A stretch of DNA of 64,000 bases from JAUILA01 sp964563925 (GTDB lineage Bacteria > Bacteroidota > Bacteroidia > Cytophagales > Cyclobacteriaceae). This document shows positions 42,911 through 52,459 of the stretch, in pieces (the first letter of the stretch is position 1; each line of letters opens with the position of its first letter). The notes under the pieces were generated by a model, which did no database searches, was not told where the DNA came from, and saw only the letters and a program-made list of their open reading frames with translations. Both the position numbers and the translations under genes were made by a program. The DNA lies in NCBI GenBank assembly GCA_964563925.1, contig CAZLZD010000001.1:145490-209489 (forward strand), in the 5' to 3' direction.

Positions 42911-44941
42911 GTGTTTAGAGTTGTCTTTCTTATTTGCCTATTACTGCCACTCCTGAATCCGGTCAGAGGTCAGGATTCCAAAGAATTGGTAACTCTTGAC
43001 GGAACCTGGTATTTTGCGGCAGATACTTTTTTAGTGCCAGGGGAGTATAATGCACTGATAGGGAACGAGGCAGATGTGCCGGGTCGATGGAATGACTATG
43101 CGTCCGGAGCACACGGACCATTCGGTTTTGGCAGCTATTACCGACAGGTGATTATTCCTGACATTCCGCCGCCGTTTGCCATGCGGTTTCCGGATGTCCT
43201 TTCAGCCCACCGGGTTTACATTAACGAAGACTTGCTGTATGAATCGGGCAGGCCGGCTACCCGGCGCCGGGATGAGGTATTCGGCAATTACCGGTATATC
43301 CGGATGTTGCCGGCCGGGATTTCAGCCGGAGACACCGTGAATATTACGGTCCACCTTTCCAATTTTCATCATCGTAACGGGGGGATCGTGCGGTCGGTCG
43401 AACTGGGATCCTATCAGGAAATGACCAGGGAAAAGGAACAAAACCTGTTCCTCGAAGCCATGCAGCTTGGCGGGGTGGCCGTTATGGGCATATTTTTCCT
43501 TATTTATTTCCTGTTCAGAAAACAGGATAAATATATTGTTACTTTCTCCCTGTTATGCCTTGGTATCTTCCTGTATGTGTTTTTTAATGGTGAATACGTC
43601 CTGTATTCACTTTTTCCCGGGTTAGGGGGAGCGATCATTCTGGATATCATTTATGTTACATTCTATTTTACATTCACTGTCAACCTGATCCTGATTTCCG
43701 AGCTCTTTCCCAATGAGATTCCCTATTGGCTGATACAGATCGCTAAAATAGTGGGAATTGTATGCATCCTCGCCGTTATTCTCCTGCCGATGCATATATA
43801 TTCCTACACGATGCCCGTTTTCAGGGTTTATGCGATCATCGCCGGCTTTTACCTGATTTACCAGATTTTGATGGCGTCCCTGCATCACCGGCCGGGGGCG
43901 AAGATTATCTGGGTGGCGGTAACGGTTATTTTTCTGTTCATGATCAATGATCTGCTGTATAACGCTCATATTATCGAAACGGGTGAGTTAATTGGCTGGG
44001 GGGTATTATTCTACCTTATGATCCTGATGATCGTGAGCAGCCGCCGGTTCAGCCGGGCCATAAACAATGAGGAAAAACTACTGAAAGACCTGCGCAAGCT
44101 CAATGACAACCTGACGTTCAAGGTAAGGGAACGTACCCTGGACCTGGAGGAGAAGTCCCGGATAATAGAACGGCAGCAGGCCCAGATCCTCAAGAAGAAT
44201 GAAGAGCTGATTAAATCCCGTGAAGAGGAGAAAAGCATAATAAAGAATATCGTGCATGACCTGAAGGCGCCTTTTAATAAGATTAGCGGACTGATCAGCG
44301 TATTTGAAATGGAGGCGGACAAGGAGAATGTTAACAGGGAGGAAATGGATCAAATCCTGAAGATGATCCGGCAGGTGGCAGAGGAAGGGGGCAGTATGGT
44401 GGAAGATCTGAATGTGGTAACCTTTTTTGAAGATACACTGGCCGGTCACGGTGAGATCGAAGAGGTTGATCTTATGCAACTCCTTAATGACCTCGTACAG
44501 GGTTACCGGGGATATGCCACCAAAAAAGATATTGAACTGGAGTTCATTTCACCGGTTCGCAAATACATGATCAGCACCCACCCCAAATCACTCACCAGGA
44601 TCGTGGATAACCTGCTGTCGAATGCCATAAAGTTTTCACCTCAGCAGACACGTGTGTGGCTGAGCCTGAAACCCAGGCATGATGATTTCGAGATTGCAGT
44701 AAAAGATGAGGGACCGGGTTTCACGGAAGAAGATAAGAAAAACATATTCGAGAAGTTCCAGAAGTTATCAGCCCGTCCGACCAGCGGAGAAAGCAGTACC
44801 GGCCTGGGGCTGAACATTGTGAAAACACTAACGGAAGGCCTGGGAGGTACAGTAATCCTCCTTGATGAGAGCTATGGCGCTCACTTCATTCTTACTTTTC
44901 CAAGAAAAACACCACATGCAGAGGACCAGGCTACCGGGTAG
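42911..44941 (+). CDS. 7TM-type (7TMR-DISM-like) sensor histidine kinase
   Basis: 676 residues, starting with GTG at 42911 and a signal peptide (about 1-20, NPVRGQ). The periplasmic part (about 25-175; GTWYFAADTFLVPGEYN, YYRQVIIPD) is a jelly-roll, galactose-binding-like sensor. Seven transmembrane segments run from about 185 to 375, then a coiled coil (about 385-445), phosphoacceptor His449 (VHDLKAPFN) and an ATPase domain with N box (LLSNAIKFS), G1 (VKDEGPGFT) and G2 (STGLGLNI). It should detect a surface or glycan signal. No partner regulator is adjacent. Its last 11 bases overlap the convergent gene. Confidence 0.92.
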   Translation: MFRVVFLICLLLPLLNPVRGQDSKELVTLDGTWYFAADTFLVPGEYNALIGNEADVPGRWNDYASGAHGPFGFGSYYRQVIIPDIPPPFAMRFPDVLSAHRVYINEDLLYESGRPATRRRDEVFGNYRYIRMLPAGISAGDTVNITVHLSNFHHRNGGIVRSVELGSYQEMTREKEQNLFLEAMQLGGVAVMGIFFLIYFLFRKQDKYIVTFSLLCLGIFLYVFFNGEYVLYSLFPGLGGAIILDIIYVTFYFTFTVNLILISELFPNEIPYWLIQIAKIVGIVCILAVILLPMHIYSYTMPVFRVYAIIAGFYLIYQILMASLHHRPGAKIIWVAVTVIFLFMINDLLYNAHIIETGELIGWGVLFYLMILMIVSSRRFSRAINNEEKLLKDLRKLNDNLTFKVRERTLDLEEKSRIIERQQAQILKKNEELIKSREEEKSIIKNIVHDLKAPFNKISGLISVFEMEADKENVNREEMDQILKMIRQVAEEGGSMVEDLNVVTFFEDTLAGHGEIEEVDLMQLLNDLVQGYRGYATKKDIELEFISPVRKYMISTHPKSLTRIVDNLLSNAIKFSPQQTRVWLSLKPRHDDFEIAVKDEGPGFTEEDKKNIFEKFQKLSARPTSGESSTGLGLNIVKTLTEGLGGTVILLDESYGAHFILTFPRKTPHAEDQATG

Positions 44942-45383
44942 CCCATTTTTCAAGCTGAGATGCCATCCTGGTCAATTCCTGGTAGCGCTTCTTAAGAACT
45001 TCTTTCTGGAGCGATAACTCGGCACGCATGGCTGTGGAAAGGTTAAGGGACAAGGCTTCGTCGTAGGCATTCAGTGCATATTCCTCGGCCTGCCGGCATT
45101 CTTTAAGAATCGCAGCGGGATAGAATTTGTAGGTGGCTGTGCGGAGATGATCCCACGTATTCCTGATATTCGTTTCGATGCGTTCGCCGAGGATGGTGGC
45201 GTCTTCCCGGGACAGGGTAAGTGAGAGCATTCGCGCATACTTCTTTCGGACTCTCGCACAACGGCTTAAAAAACTTTGCATGAGTGAGTCATTGATGTTG
45301 TCGGCAGCGGTATCGAGACCATCCGCCGCATCAAGGTTCACCTGAATAAGATTGCGAATCGTTGAGGCTTCTGTTGCTTTCAT
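44931..45383 (-). CDS. PA2169-like (DUF2383) four-helix-bundle protein
   Basis: 150 residues, all helix, no signal. The start (EASTIRNLIQVNLDAADGLD) and the EEYALNAYDEALS block match the PA2169/DUF2383 family, small four-helix bundles often linked to stress; the biochemical role is unknown. Convergent with the kinase gene: the stops lie inside GCTACCGGGTAGC, an almost perfect palindrome with an overlap of 11 bases. The gap of about 200 bases upstream has no clear promoter match. Confidence 0.8.
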   Translation of the reverse strand: MKATEASTIRNLIQVNLDAADGLDTAADNINDSLMQSFLSRCARVRKKYARMLSLTLSREDATILGERIETNIRNTWDHLRTATYKFYPAAILKECRQAEEYALNAYDEALSLNLSTAMRAELSLQKEVLKKRYQELTRMASQLEKWATR

Positions 45384-45586
45384 ATGCGGGAAAAGAATAT
45401 TTGAGATTTAATTAAGTTACGCAGATATACTTTATAGACACTGAAAAGGGAAAGAAAGTTTTACATCAGTCATCTAATTTTTATGAGGAGAGGTAAATAG
45501 GACGCTGAACAGGAGTGTGAGGGAATTGTTGTTTTTGGTAATGGGTAAAATAGTGTATTTTCCTTGTTCCGAGTTATCTTACAGAA

Positions 45587-48500
45587 TTGTCACTTCGTAC
45601 TAAAATTTTCATCAGCCTGATTTCGGTGCTGATCCTGCTTGCACTGGTCGCCGGACTTTTGCAATACGGGCAGGTCAAGGGATTTAAGAATACCCTGCAG
45701 GAGCTGGTTGAAACCAAATCCAATGGCCGGCTGGTCCTGGACCTGGGGGAGACCACCATTGATTACCTCGATTTATCGTTCCACCTGGATCAGGTCCAAT
45801 TGTATCCTTCGGAGGAGTCGGACGGACTTCAGAAGTTGGTGGTCCCTTCAATCCGTGTGAATATTGGATCACTTTTCAGTTACGCCTTTTCACGCCAGCT
45901 GGAAATTGAAGAGTTGATCATTGAAGAGCCGTACGCCACTGTTAAACTACCGGAAAATAAGGGACGGGGTCCGAACCGGGTCAACGTGGCACACCAACTG
46001 GCGCTTTTCGCCCCAGGAATTGAGGCATTTCTTGAAAAGATCAGAATAGATATGTTCCGTATCGAGAAAGGGGGATCATTGCTCGACCCCGCCGATCAGG
46101 GCACCATTAAAATCTCCCTGGTAGACCTGGCCATTCTTAATTGGGATATGCGTGACCTGAGCGATGAGGCGGATATAGAACTGGATATAGGCGCCCAGGC
46201 CCTGCAGTTTTCACAATCGGAGTTTTCCTTTGAGGCCATTTCCTATGCCTATTCGGCGAATGAATTACGTATCCATGCCTACAATTTTAACCTTTCTGAC
46301 TCGCTGGGCAGAATGGTCCTGAACCTGTCGGGTGAAGAAATCGCAATCAGGGAGCCTGATTTTGATGCGCTACTGAACAGGGAGGAATATGTTTTTGGCC
46401 ATTTGCAGATCGATGAGCCAAAAGTTCTGGCAACTATTTATCCCTCTCAAAATTCAAACTCCGGTAATAGTGGCAGCCGGCACCCGGTATCTGACATTCT
46501 CAAGAAAAACCTGGGTAATCTAACCCTGAATACTGGTCTGCTCACCAATGCCGAACTGATCCTGAATCTGATAAAGCCGGGGGATACCGTACGCCTGGTT
46601 CTTCCGGGCATTTCAATGCATGCAGAATCCCTTATGGTCAGGGAGGATTCATCGACGCTCATGATAGAGGCGCTGAACATACAAATTGATTCGTCCCGGA
46701 TTGACCTGGGTGATGACCTTGAAGTTAATTTTTCCTCCCTCGAATACGATCAGTCCTACAACGTATTCCTCACGGATATCGACGTACTAAGCAGGGCGAG
46801 AAATGCGAGTATTCTGAAGGGTGAACGGTTATCACTGTACCGGTTGAACGTGTTCACCTACCTGTATGAAAACCGGGTGCAGATAGATTCGGTACACCTG
46901 AGGAATGGCAGTGTGTATATCGGGGAGGCACCGCGTAAGACATTCTCCGGGTTAAGAAAGGAAGAGCGGCCGGAAGCAAGCCAGCCATCCGTCTTTATTG
47001 ACCGCATCTTATTGGATAATGTACACGCACGTTACGCCATGAACGGAATTGAAGCAGAGGTTCACGATGTAAATGCCCTCGTAGAGGATGTGAGCAGGGA
47101 ACCTTCTCTACTGTATTCCCTTCGTTACATCGAGATTCCAAGGGCCACCGTTCGCAGGGAGGAATTAACGGCCAGTATCCGGCAGGTTCGTTATGAGCCG
47201 AAGAATATTAAACTGCAGTCGATCCGGCTGGAAACGCCAGAGGCCAGCATGCAGATAAGCGATGTGCGGGCCCGACCGGAGAAATTCCTGCTGGAGACAC
47301 CCGATGCCCACGAATGGACCGCTTTGAACGTATCGGAGATTGTCCTCGAAGGCGACGTTTCACGTTTTATGAATCAGCCAGACAAGGAGAAAACGGATTC
47401 ACAAAACTTGTTTTTTCAGGATATATCGGTGGATCAGTTGCGTGTTGATATCAGGAACGGGGACAGCCTGTCTGTAAGGCTGGCAGGAAACAGGATCCGT
47501 GCAAACGGCCTGTCCGAAGGACCGGACGGGATCAGGACAGGAAGTCTTTCGGGTAATTTTGAAAATTTTGAGGTGCTGAAGGGACCGGATCATTTTCTCG
47601 TTGACCAGTTGATGGTAAATACCGGTGAAAAAAGCCTTGCTACAGGCTTCCGGGGAATGCTTGGCAGGGATACCATTCTGGCCGAACGCATAGAAATTCA
47701 GCGCATCAGTATGCTGGATTCTTCGTTCGCGACAGAGGGAATTGATATCCGGCAACTCACGTTTAAAAACACATCGATACAGGCCCTGACCGATAAGGTA
47801 CTGCTCGGGGAGGTTCGCATCGGGGGTGGGAGGCAGCCGCATGCAGGGGTTACAGAAATATTTGGCCCCCGGGTCATGATTACCACGCAACCTGATACAC
47901 CGAAACGCAAGGGGGGAGGATTTCCTGATATCGTGGATAAGGTGATTTTACATGCCGGTGAACTGAGGATTAATACAGACAAGGTGGACTTCGGGGAAAT
48001 TACTATGGATATATCTCAGTCTGAGCACGTGGTGATCGGCGCGAGGAATATCGATTATGCGACGGACAAAATGGTGCTGGCGATTTCGGAAATATCCGGT
48101 GACGGAGAGGGGACGGTTGTCCGCGGGCTTTCAGTCGTTCCCCCAGACGGATATGAGAAGTCTCTTGAAACGGAGGAAGACGTCATTGTAGCTGACTTTC
48201 AGGAGATCAGGCTAAACGGGTTGACACTGGAGCGTCTGCAGGAGGAAGAGAGAATACGGTTGCCGGAAATACAATTGAACGGATGGACGGTGAGCATTGC
48301 CAGGGATAAACGCCTTCCCGACAAGGACCCGGAGAATAAGCCCCACCTTCTTTCTGAATTCCTTCCCCTGCCCGAATCGATTGAGATTGGCGTTTTGAAG
48401 GGCACGGACGGGAGCCTGAGATATTCGGAGACAGGGGAGCGAACTGGTCAAACCGGCCGTATACACCTTAACGACATGCAATTCTCGTTCTGGCCGGAGG

Positions 48501-48991
48501 GCAGTAATATGGAGCATCCTCAAATGCTTCAGGGCACTTTTTCAATCTATGGGGAGGGCAAGACCAGTTTTGCCTATGGTGAGCTGGATGAATCACGTTT
48601 CTGGTTGCAGTTAAGTCTGCGTGACATGCCCATAGCCGCATTCAATCCGATGATTGATTCGCTTGAAGCAGTGAAGGTTACTTCAGGGTTTCTAAAGGAA
48701 TTTGAGTTTTACGTAACCGGTGACAGTGTGTCGGCTACCGGGGATGCCCTGATCACCTATGACGACCTGCACCTGGAGATATTTAAGCGGGGGGAACCTG
48801 ATGTCCGGAATCTTGGTTCGGAACTGCTCACCTTACTGGCGGATGGTATTATCCTGAGACATTCCAGGGAGGATGCGATTTCACCGGTCTCACAGGAAAG
48901 AATTCCGCATAAATCACCGATTAATTACTGGATCAAGTCGCTGATCCAGGGAGCTATGAAGACGGTGAGAAAAGGGAAAAAGCCCCGGTAG
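45587..48991 (+). CDS. AsmA/TamB-like giant membrane-anchored periplasmic protein
   Basis: 1134 residues. It starts with TTG at 45587, the only start near the N-terminal transmembrane anchor (about 6-26; IFISLISVLILLALVAGLL). The rest is a long run of beta strands in which short hydrophobic blocks such as LEIEELIIEEPYATVKLPE and VFIDRILLDNVHARY return every 30-60 residues, as in the AsmA/TamB/YhdP and DUF748-type proteins that form a hydrophobic groove to move phospholipids between membranes. The basic end is GAMKTVRKGKKPR. This class is suggested from pattern, not from a fixed motif. Confidence 0.65.
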   Translation: MSLRTKIFISLISVLILLALVAGLLQYGQVKGFKNTLQELVETKSNGRLVLDLGETTIDYLDLSFHLDQVQLYPSEESDGLQKLVVPSIRVNIGSLFSYAFSRQLEIEELIIEEPYATVKLPENKGRGPNRVNVAHQLALFAPGIEAFLEKIRIDMFRIEKGGSLLDPADQGTIKISLVDLAILNWDMRDLSDEADIELDIGAQALQFSQSEFSFEAISYAYSANELRIHAYNFNLSDSLGRMVLNLSGEEIAIREPDFDALLNREEYVFGHLQIDEPKVLATIYPSQNSNSGNSGSRHPVSDILKKNLGNLTLNTGLLTNAELILNLIKPGDTVRLVLPGISMHAESLMVREDSSTLMIEALNIQIDSSRIDLGDDLEVNFSSLEYDQSYNVFLTDIDVLSRARNASILKGERLSLYRLNVFTYLYENRVQIDSVHLRNGSVYIGEAPRKTFSGLRKEERPEASQPSVFIDRILLDNVHARYAMNGIEAEVHDVNALVEDVSREPSLLYSLRYIEIPRATVRREELTASIRQVRYEPKNIKLQSIRLETPEASMQISDVRARPEKFLLETPDAHEWTALNVSEIVLEGDVSRFMNQPDKEKTDSQNLFFQDISVDQLRVDIRNGDSLSVRLAGNRIRANGLSEGPDGIRTGSLSGNFENFEVLKGPDHFLVDQLMVNTGEKSLATGFRGMLGRDTILAERIEIQRISMLDSSFATEGIDIRQLTFKNTSIQALTDKVLLGEVRIGGGRQPHAGVTEIFGPRVMITTQPDTPKRKGGGFPDIVDKVILHAGELRINTDKVDFGEITMDISQSEHVVIGARNIDYATDKMVLAISEISGDGEGTVVRGLSVVPPDGYEKSLETEEDVIVADFQEIRLNGLTLERLQEEERIRLPEIQLNGWTVSIARDKRLPDKDPENKPHLLSEFLPLPESIEIGVLKGTDGSLRYSETGERTGQTGRIHLNDMQFSFWPEGSNMEHPQMLQGTFSIYGEGKTSFAYGELDESRFWLQLSLRDMPIAAFNPMIDSLEAVKVTSGFLKEFEFYVTGDSVSATGDALITYDDLHLEIFKRGEPDVRNLGSELLTLLADGIILRHSREDAISPVSQERIPHKSPINYWIKSLIQGAMKTVRKGKKPR

Positions 48992-48993
48992 GG

Positions 48994-49467
48994 CTATTTC
49001 TTCCGGTCCGGAATGTAGTTAAAGCTGAAGGGGAGCTTTCGGGGGAAGAAGCATTTTGTCTTGTCGCACGCCTGGTAGTACAGCTCGCCTTCTGAGATCA
49101 CCGGTTTGTCCGGACCCGTGAATTCGACAATAACACGAAGTGTGTCGCTGAATACATCAGATTTTTCAGTCCCTATAAAGAAAGGTTCAGGTGCCGGGAA
49201 TATAACCCGTTCTATTGATACCGACTCCGGAATCATTGTCCAGGAAAGTTTCGTCGGGATGAATGCGGGATTTGACGGATCGTCAGACTGTATATGATAC
49301 CCCTGGCGGATCACAAAAATCAGTTCGGCCGCTGCCTTGTCTCCCGAACCGGGCCGAAGCTCACTACCTTCGAAGCTTACGAAATGCTCCTGGGCCGACA
49401 GGGTCAACGGGAGGAGGCCGACAGTGAATACGAAAGTCAGCCCGTTAATGACTCGCCAGAAGATCAT
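48994..49467 (-). CDS. Secreted DsbD-N-like domain protein
   Basis: 157 residues from the ATG at 49467 (MIFWRVINGLTFVFTVGLLP... a signal peptide ending LSAQ); the longer reading from 49554 is not needed. The rest fits the N-terminal domain of DsbD (Ig-like), including the key pair Cys134 and Cys139 in YYQACDKTKCFFP. In DsbD this pair passes electrons to periplasmic thiol proteins. Here it is alone, without the membrane part, and is encoded just after a TlpA-type protein with a 23-base overlap, so the two may form a small redox pair. Stop 2 bases from the AsmA-like stop. Confidence 0.85.
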   Translation of the reverse strand: MIFWRVINGLTFVFTVGLLPLTLSAQEHFVSFEGSELRPGSGDKAAAELIFVIRQGYHIQSDDPSNPAFIPTKLSWTMIPESVSIERVIFPAPEPFFIGTEKSDVFSDTLRVIVEFTGPDKPVISEGELYYQACDKTKCFFPRKLPFSFNYIPDRKK

Positions 49468-49996
49468 CGAGTTTGGATCTGAGAGCCTCAAGGCGCGCAT
49501 CAAAGTTCTTTGAATCAAGCAGGGACATAAATACAATTTGTCCGTCCGGGTCAATGATCATATTGGAGGCAAGCATCACCTCATCCCTGGCCAGGTCGGG
49601 CAATACACCCTCAGGGGCAAATGAAGCCGCCACCGAACCATCCTCGTCCAGCAGAATCGGGAAAGTGAATTCAAACTTTTCCTGGAGCTTTTCATTGACC
49701 AGGCTCCCCGGTTCCTTCACATCGATGATGAGCACCTTCACGTTTTGCGGGGCATAGTTCTCGCTTAACTGCTGCAGGTAAGGAGCTTCTGCATTACAGA
49801 AAGGACACCAGGTGGTAGCGATGTGAAGCACCAGATAGGATCCGCGATAGGATTCCATTGACACTTCCCTGCCATTGAGATCCGGCAGACTGAATCCGGG
49901 TGCTTCAATGGGAAGCACTATATCCTGGGCGCTTACACCTTGCGGTAAACACACGAGGAGCATCATGCAGAAACAAATAGTGGATAATGTTTTCAT
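49445..49996 (-). CDS. Secreted TlpA/ResA-type thiol-disulfide oxidoreductase
   Basis: 183 residues from the ATG at 49996, which opens a signal peptide (about 1-23, GVSAQ). It has a thioredoxin fold of the AhpC/TSA-Redoxin type: TTWCPFC (Cys64, Cys67), FPILLDEDGSVAASF, then PDGQIVFM. It reduces disulfides in the periplasm or of cytochrome c/oxidase assembly. It is the first gene of a pair with the DsbD-N-like gene. The substrate is unknown. Confidence 0.92.
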   Translation of the reverse strand: MKTLSTICFCMMLLVCLPQGVSAQDIVLPIEAPGFSLPDLNGREVSMESYRGSYLVLHIATTWCPFCNAEAPYLQQLSENYAPQNVKVLIIDVKEPGSLVNEKLQEKFEFTFPILLDEDGSVAASFAPEGVLPDLARDEVMLASNMIIDPDGQIVFMSLLDSKNFDARLEALRSKLDDLLASH

Positions 49997-50052
49997 CGGA
50001 TTATGCCTTTTTTTAATATACAAACAACCTGATAATTTTCCTATCTTAACGT

Positions 50053-51177
50053 ATGATCAGATTGTTCCAAACGTGGATGGTATTACTGCTGTTCACCTCG
50101 TGCGTACCGAATGAAGACGCAACTCAACGTGAAGTCAGGCAGATGCAGCAAATATTTATCGGAACCTATACCGGCGAAGGCAGCGACGGCATTTATACGG
50201 CCTGGTTCGACCCGGCGAATGGTACACTTTCGGATCTTCAGCTCGCCATCCAAACGCCTAATCCCTCTTTCCTGACCAGATCAGGAAAATGGCTTTATGC
50301 GGTGAATGAAATGGTACCCGGACAGGAAACCGGGCGTATAACGGCTTTCACGGCAGGTGAGGACTCGACGCTCCATGAGCACGGACACGTAGATTCCAAA
50401 GGAGCGTATCCCTGCTATATTTCTTTGTCCGCCAACCAGGAAAACCTGCTGGTGGCGAATTACGGGGGAGGCAGTGTGCTGAATGTACTGCTTCGGGACC
50501 AGGAGGATAATCCCCTCGGACAATCATGGCTGTCTGAGCACACCGGCAGCGGGCCCGATTCCAGCCGGCAGGAGGCACCCCACGCCCATTCTATCCGGCA
50601 AATGCCGGGTACACGGGTTGTGCTGAGTGCCGACCTGGGAGCCGATAAGGTATATCAGTATATCCTGGAGAATGACCGGCTGGTGCTGACCGACTCGCTG
50701 GGAATGGCGCCGGGTGCCGGTCCGCGGCATCTTGATTTCCATCCGTCACTTCCCATCGCGTATGTGATCAATGAATTGAATTCGACCATCACCGTATTCT
50801 CCTACAATGAGTCTGCCAATTCATTTAAAAAAGAACAGATCATTTCCACCTTGCCGGAAGGGTATGAAGGCGAAAGCTACTGTGCCGACATACATGTGCA
50901 TCCCGGCGGGAAGTGGTTGTACGGATCGAACCGCGGACATGACAGTATTGTGAGTTACCGGATCGGCGAGGACGGACTGCTGGAGATGACCGGTCACTTT
51001 ACCGAAGACATTACGTGGCCAAGAAACTTTGCCTTGAGTCCGGACGGCCGACATTTGCTGATCGGCAGCGAACGTGGTAACCGCATTACGGTAGCGGAAG
51101 TGGATTCTGCCAGCGGGCGGCTAACTGCGACTCCCCATCAGCTTGAAATTTCCAAACCGGTTTGCATTCTCTTTTAG
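50053..51177 (+). CDS. Lactonase family lipoprotein (6-phosphogluconolactonase/Pgl-like beta propeller)
   Basis: 374 residues. Lipoprotein signal with lipid Cys17 (LLLFTSC). The mature part (IFIGTYTGEGSDGIYTAWFD) is the seven-bladed lactonase propeller, with the blade repeats LHPSG-like (HPGGKWLYGSNRGHDSI, LSPDGRHLLIGS) and conserved EAPHAH and PGAGPRH blocks. The family hydrolyses sugar lactones or 3-carboxy-muconolactone; its lipoprotein location points to a periplasmic or surface role in sugar breakdown. It is followed by the transporter and oxidoreductase genes. Confidence 0.9.
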   Translation: MIRLFQTWMVLLLFTSCVPNEDATQREVRQMQQIFIGTYTGEGSDGIYTAWFDPANGTLSDLQLAIQTPNPSFLTRSGKWLYAVNEMVPGQETGRITAFTAGEDSTLHEHGHVDSKGAYPCYISLSANQENLLVANYGGGSVLNVLLRDQEDNPLGQSWLSEHTGSGPDSSRQEAPHAHSIRQMPGTRVVLSADLGADKVYQYILENDRLVLTDSLGMAPGAGPRHLDFHPSLPIAYVINELNSTITVFSYNESANSFKKEQIISTLPEGYEGESYCADIHVHPGGKWLYGSNRGHDSIVSYRIGEDGLLEMTGHFTEDITWPRNFALSPDGRHLLIGSERGNRITVAEVDSASGRLTATPHQLEISKPVCILF

Positions 51178-51250
51178 AAGGTGGTGGAATTGTGATGAGC
51201 GGACTGCGGAAATCAAGGATTTAACTTATATTGGAAATCCACCATAACCT

Positions 51251-52459
51251 ATGACTATGAAAAAATCACTGACCATCAGGTTGTCGCTGATGATGTTCCT
51301 GGAATTCTTTATCTGGGGATCCTGGTTTGTAACCATGGGCACCTACCTGAGCCGTACTATTAAGGCCTCCGACGTGGAAAACGGGATGGCCTATGGTACC
51401 CAGTCGTTAGGCGCCATCATTGCCCCGTTTGTGATCGGGTTAATTGCAGACCGGTATTTCGCGGCGCAGAAAATACTTGGGGTCATTCATCTTGCAGGAG
51501 CCGCCATAATGTTCTGGATCACCCAGCAGGCTGATTTTGCCGGCTTCTATCCGTTATTGCTGATCTACATGATCCTGTATATGCCTACCCTGGCACTGGT
51601 CAATTCCGTCGCGTTCCGGCAACTGTCCGACCCGGAAAACCAGTTTGCAAAGCTGCGGGTATGGGGTACGGGAGGATGGATCCTGGCGGGACTTACCATC
51701 GGATTTTTTGGCTGGGAGGATGAAGGCGTACTTGTGAATACCTTTTACATGGCAGCCGTGGCCTCCGCTGCGTTGGGCCTTTTGAGCTTCTTCCTGCCGG
51801 ATACCCCTCCGGGCGGCAAGGGCAAGGATATTTCACTGGGTGATATAATTGGAACGGATGCCCTTAAGCTGCTTAAGGACAAGAATTACCTTGTGTTTTT
51901 TGTGGCGTCCATTCTCATTTGTATTCCGCTGGCATTCTATTACCAGGAAGCCAATAAATACATGAATGAGGTGGGGGTTACCGCTGCTGCCGGTAAAATG
52001 GCGCTGGGGCAGGTATCCGAACTTGTATTCATGCTGGCCATCCCCTGGTTTTTCCGAAAATTCGGGCTGAAGTATATGCTGCTTATCGGGATGGGAGCCT
52101 GGGCGCTGAGGTATGTGCTGTTCAGTTTCGGAAATGCGGATGACCTGATGGCCCTGATCTACCTGGGAATCATTCTCCATGGCATTTGCTATGATTTCTT
52201 CTTTGTAACCGGACAGATCTATACGGAAAAGAAAGCCGGGGAGAATATTAAATCTGCCGCCCAGGGACTGATCACTCTCGCTACCTACGGCGTGGGGATG
52301 TATATCGGGTTTTATATTGCCGGACAAATCACAGAATCCCTTTCGCTGGAAGTGGGACATGACTGGAAATCAATCTGGATGTATCCGGCTGGCATTGCCG
52401 CTGTGGTTATGCTATTATTTGCTATTGTATTTAAAGAAAAGAAAATTAAACAACCATGA
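51251..52459 (+). CDS. MFS transporter, nucleoside permease (NupG/XapB) type
   Basis: 402 residues (a second ATG at 51257 is also possible). Twelve transmembrane segments in MFS order; the start LSLMMFLEFFIWGSWFV is typical of the nucleoside:H+ symporter branch, and the loop after TM2 (GLIADRYFAAQK) is the MFS signature. Bacteroidota members of this type are also found beside sugar enzymes, so the substrate may be a sugar or nucleoside. It overlaps the next gene by 4 bases (ATGA), so the pair is an operon, with the lactonase gene probably in the same unit (73-base gap). Confidence 0.88.
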   Translation: MTMKKSLTIRLSLMMFLEFFIWGSWFVTMGTYLSRTIKASDVENGMAYGTQSLGAIIAPFVIGLIADRYFAAQKILGVIHLAGAAIMFWITQQADFAGFYPLLLIYMILYMPTLALVNSVAFRQLSDPENQFAKLRVWGTGGWILAGLTIGFFGWEDEGVLVNTFYMAAVASAALGLLSFFLPDTPPGGKGKDISLGDIIGTDALKLLKDKNYLVFFVASILICIPLAFYYQEANKYMNEVGVTAAAGKMALGQVSELVFMLAIPWFFRKFGLKYMLLIGMGAWALRYVLFSFGNADDLMALIYLGIILHGICYDFFFVTGQIYTEKKAGENIKSAAQGLITLATYGVGMYIGFYIAGQITESLSLEVGHDWKSIWMYPAGIAAVVMLLFAIVFKEKKIKQP

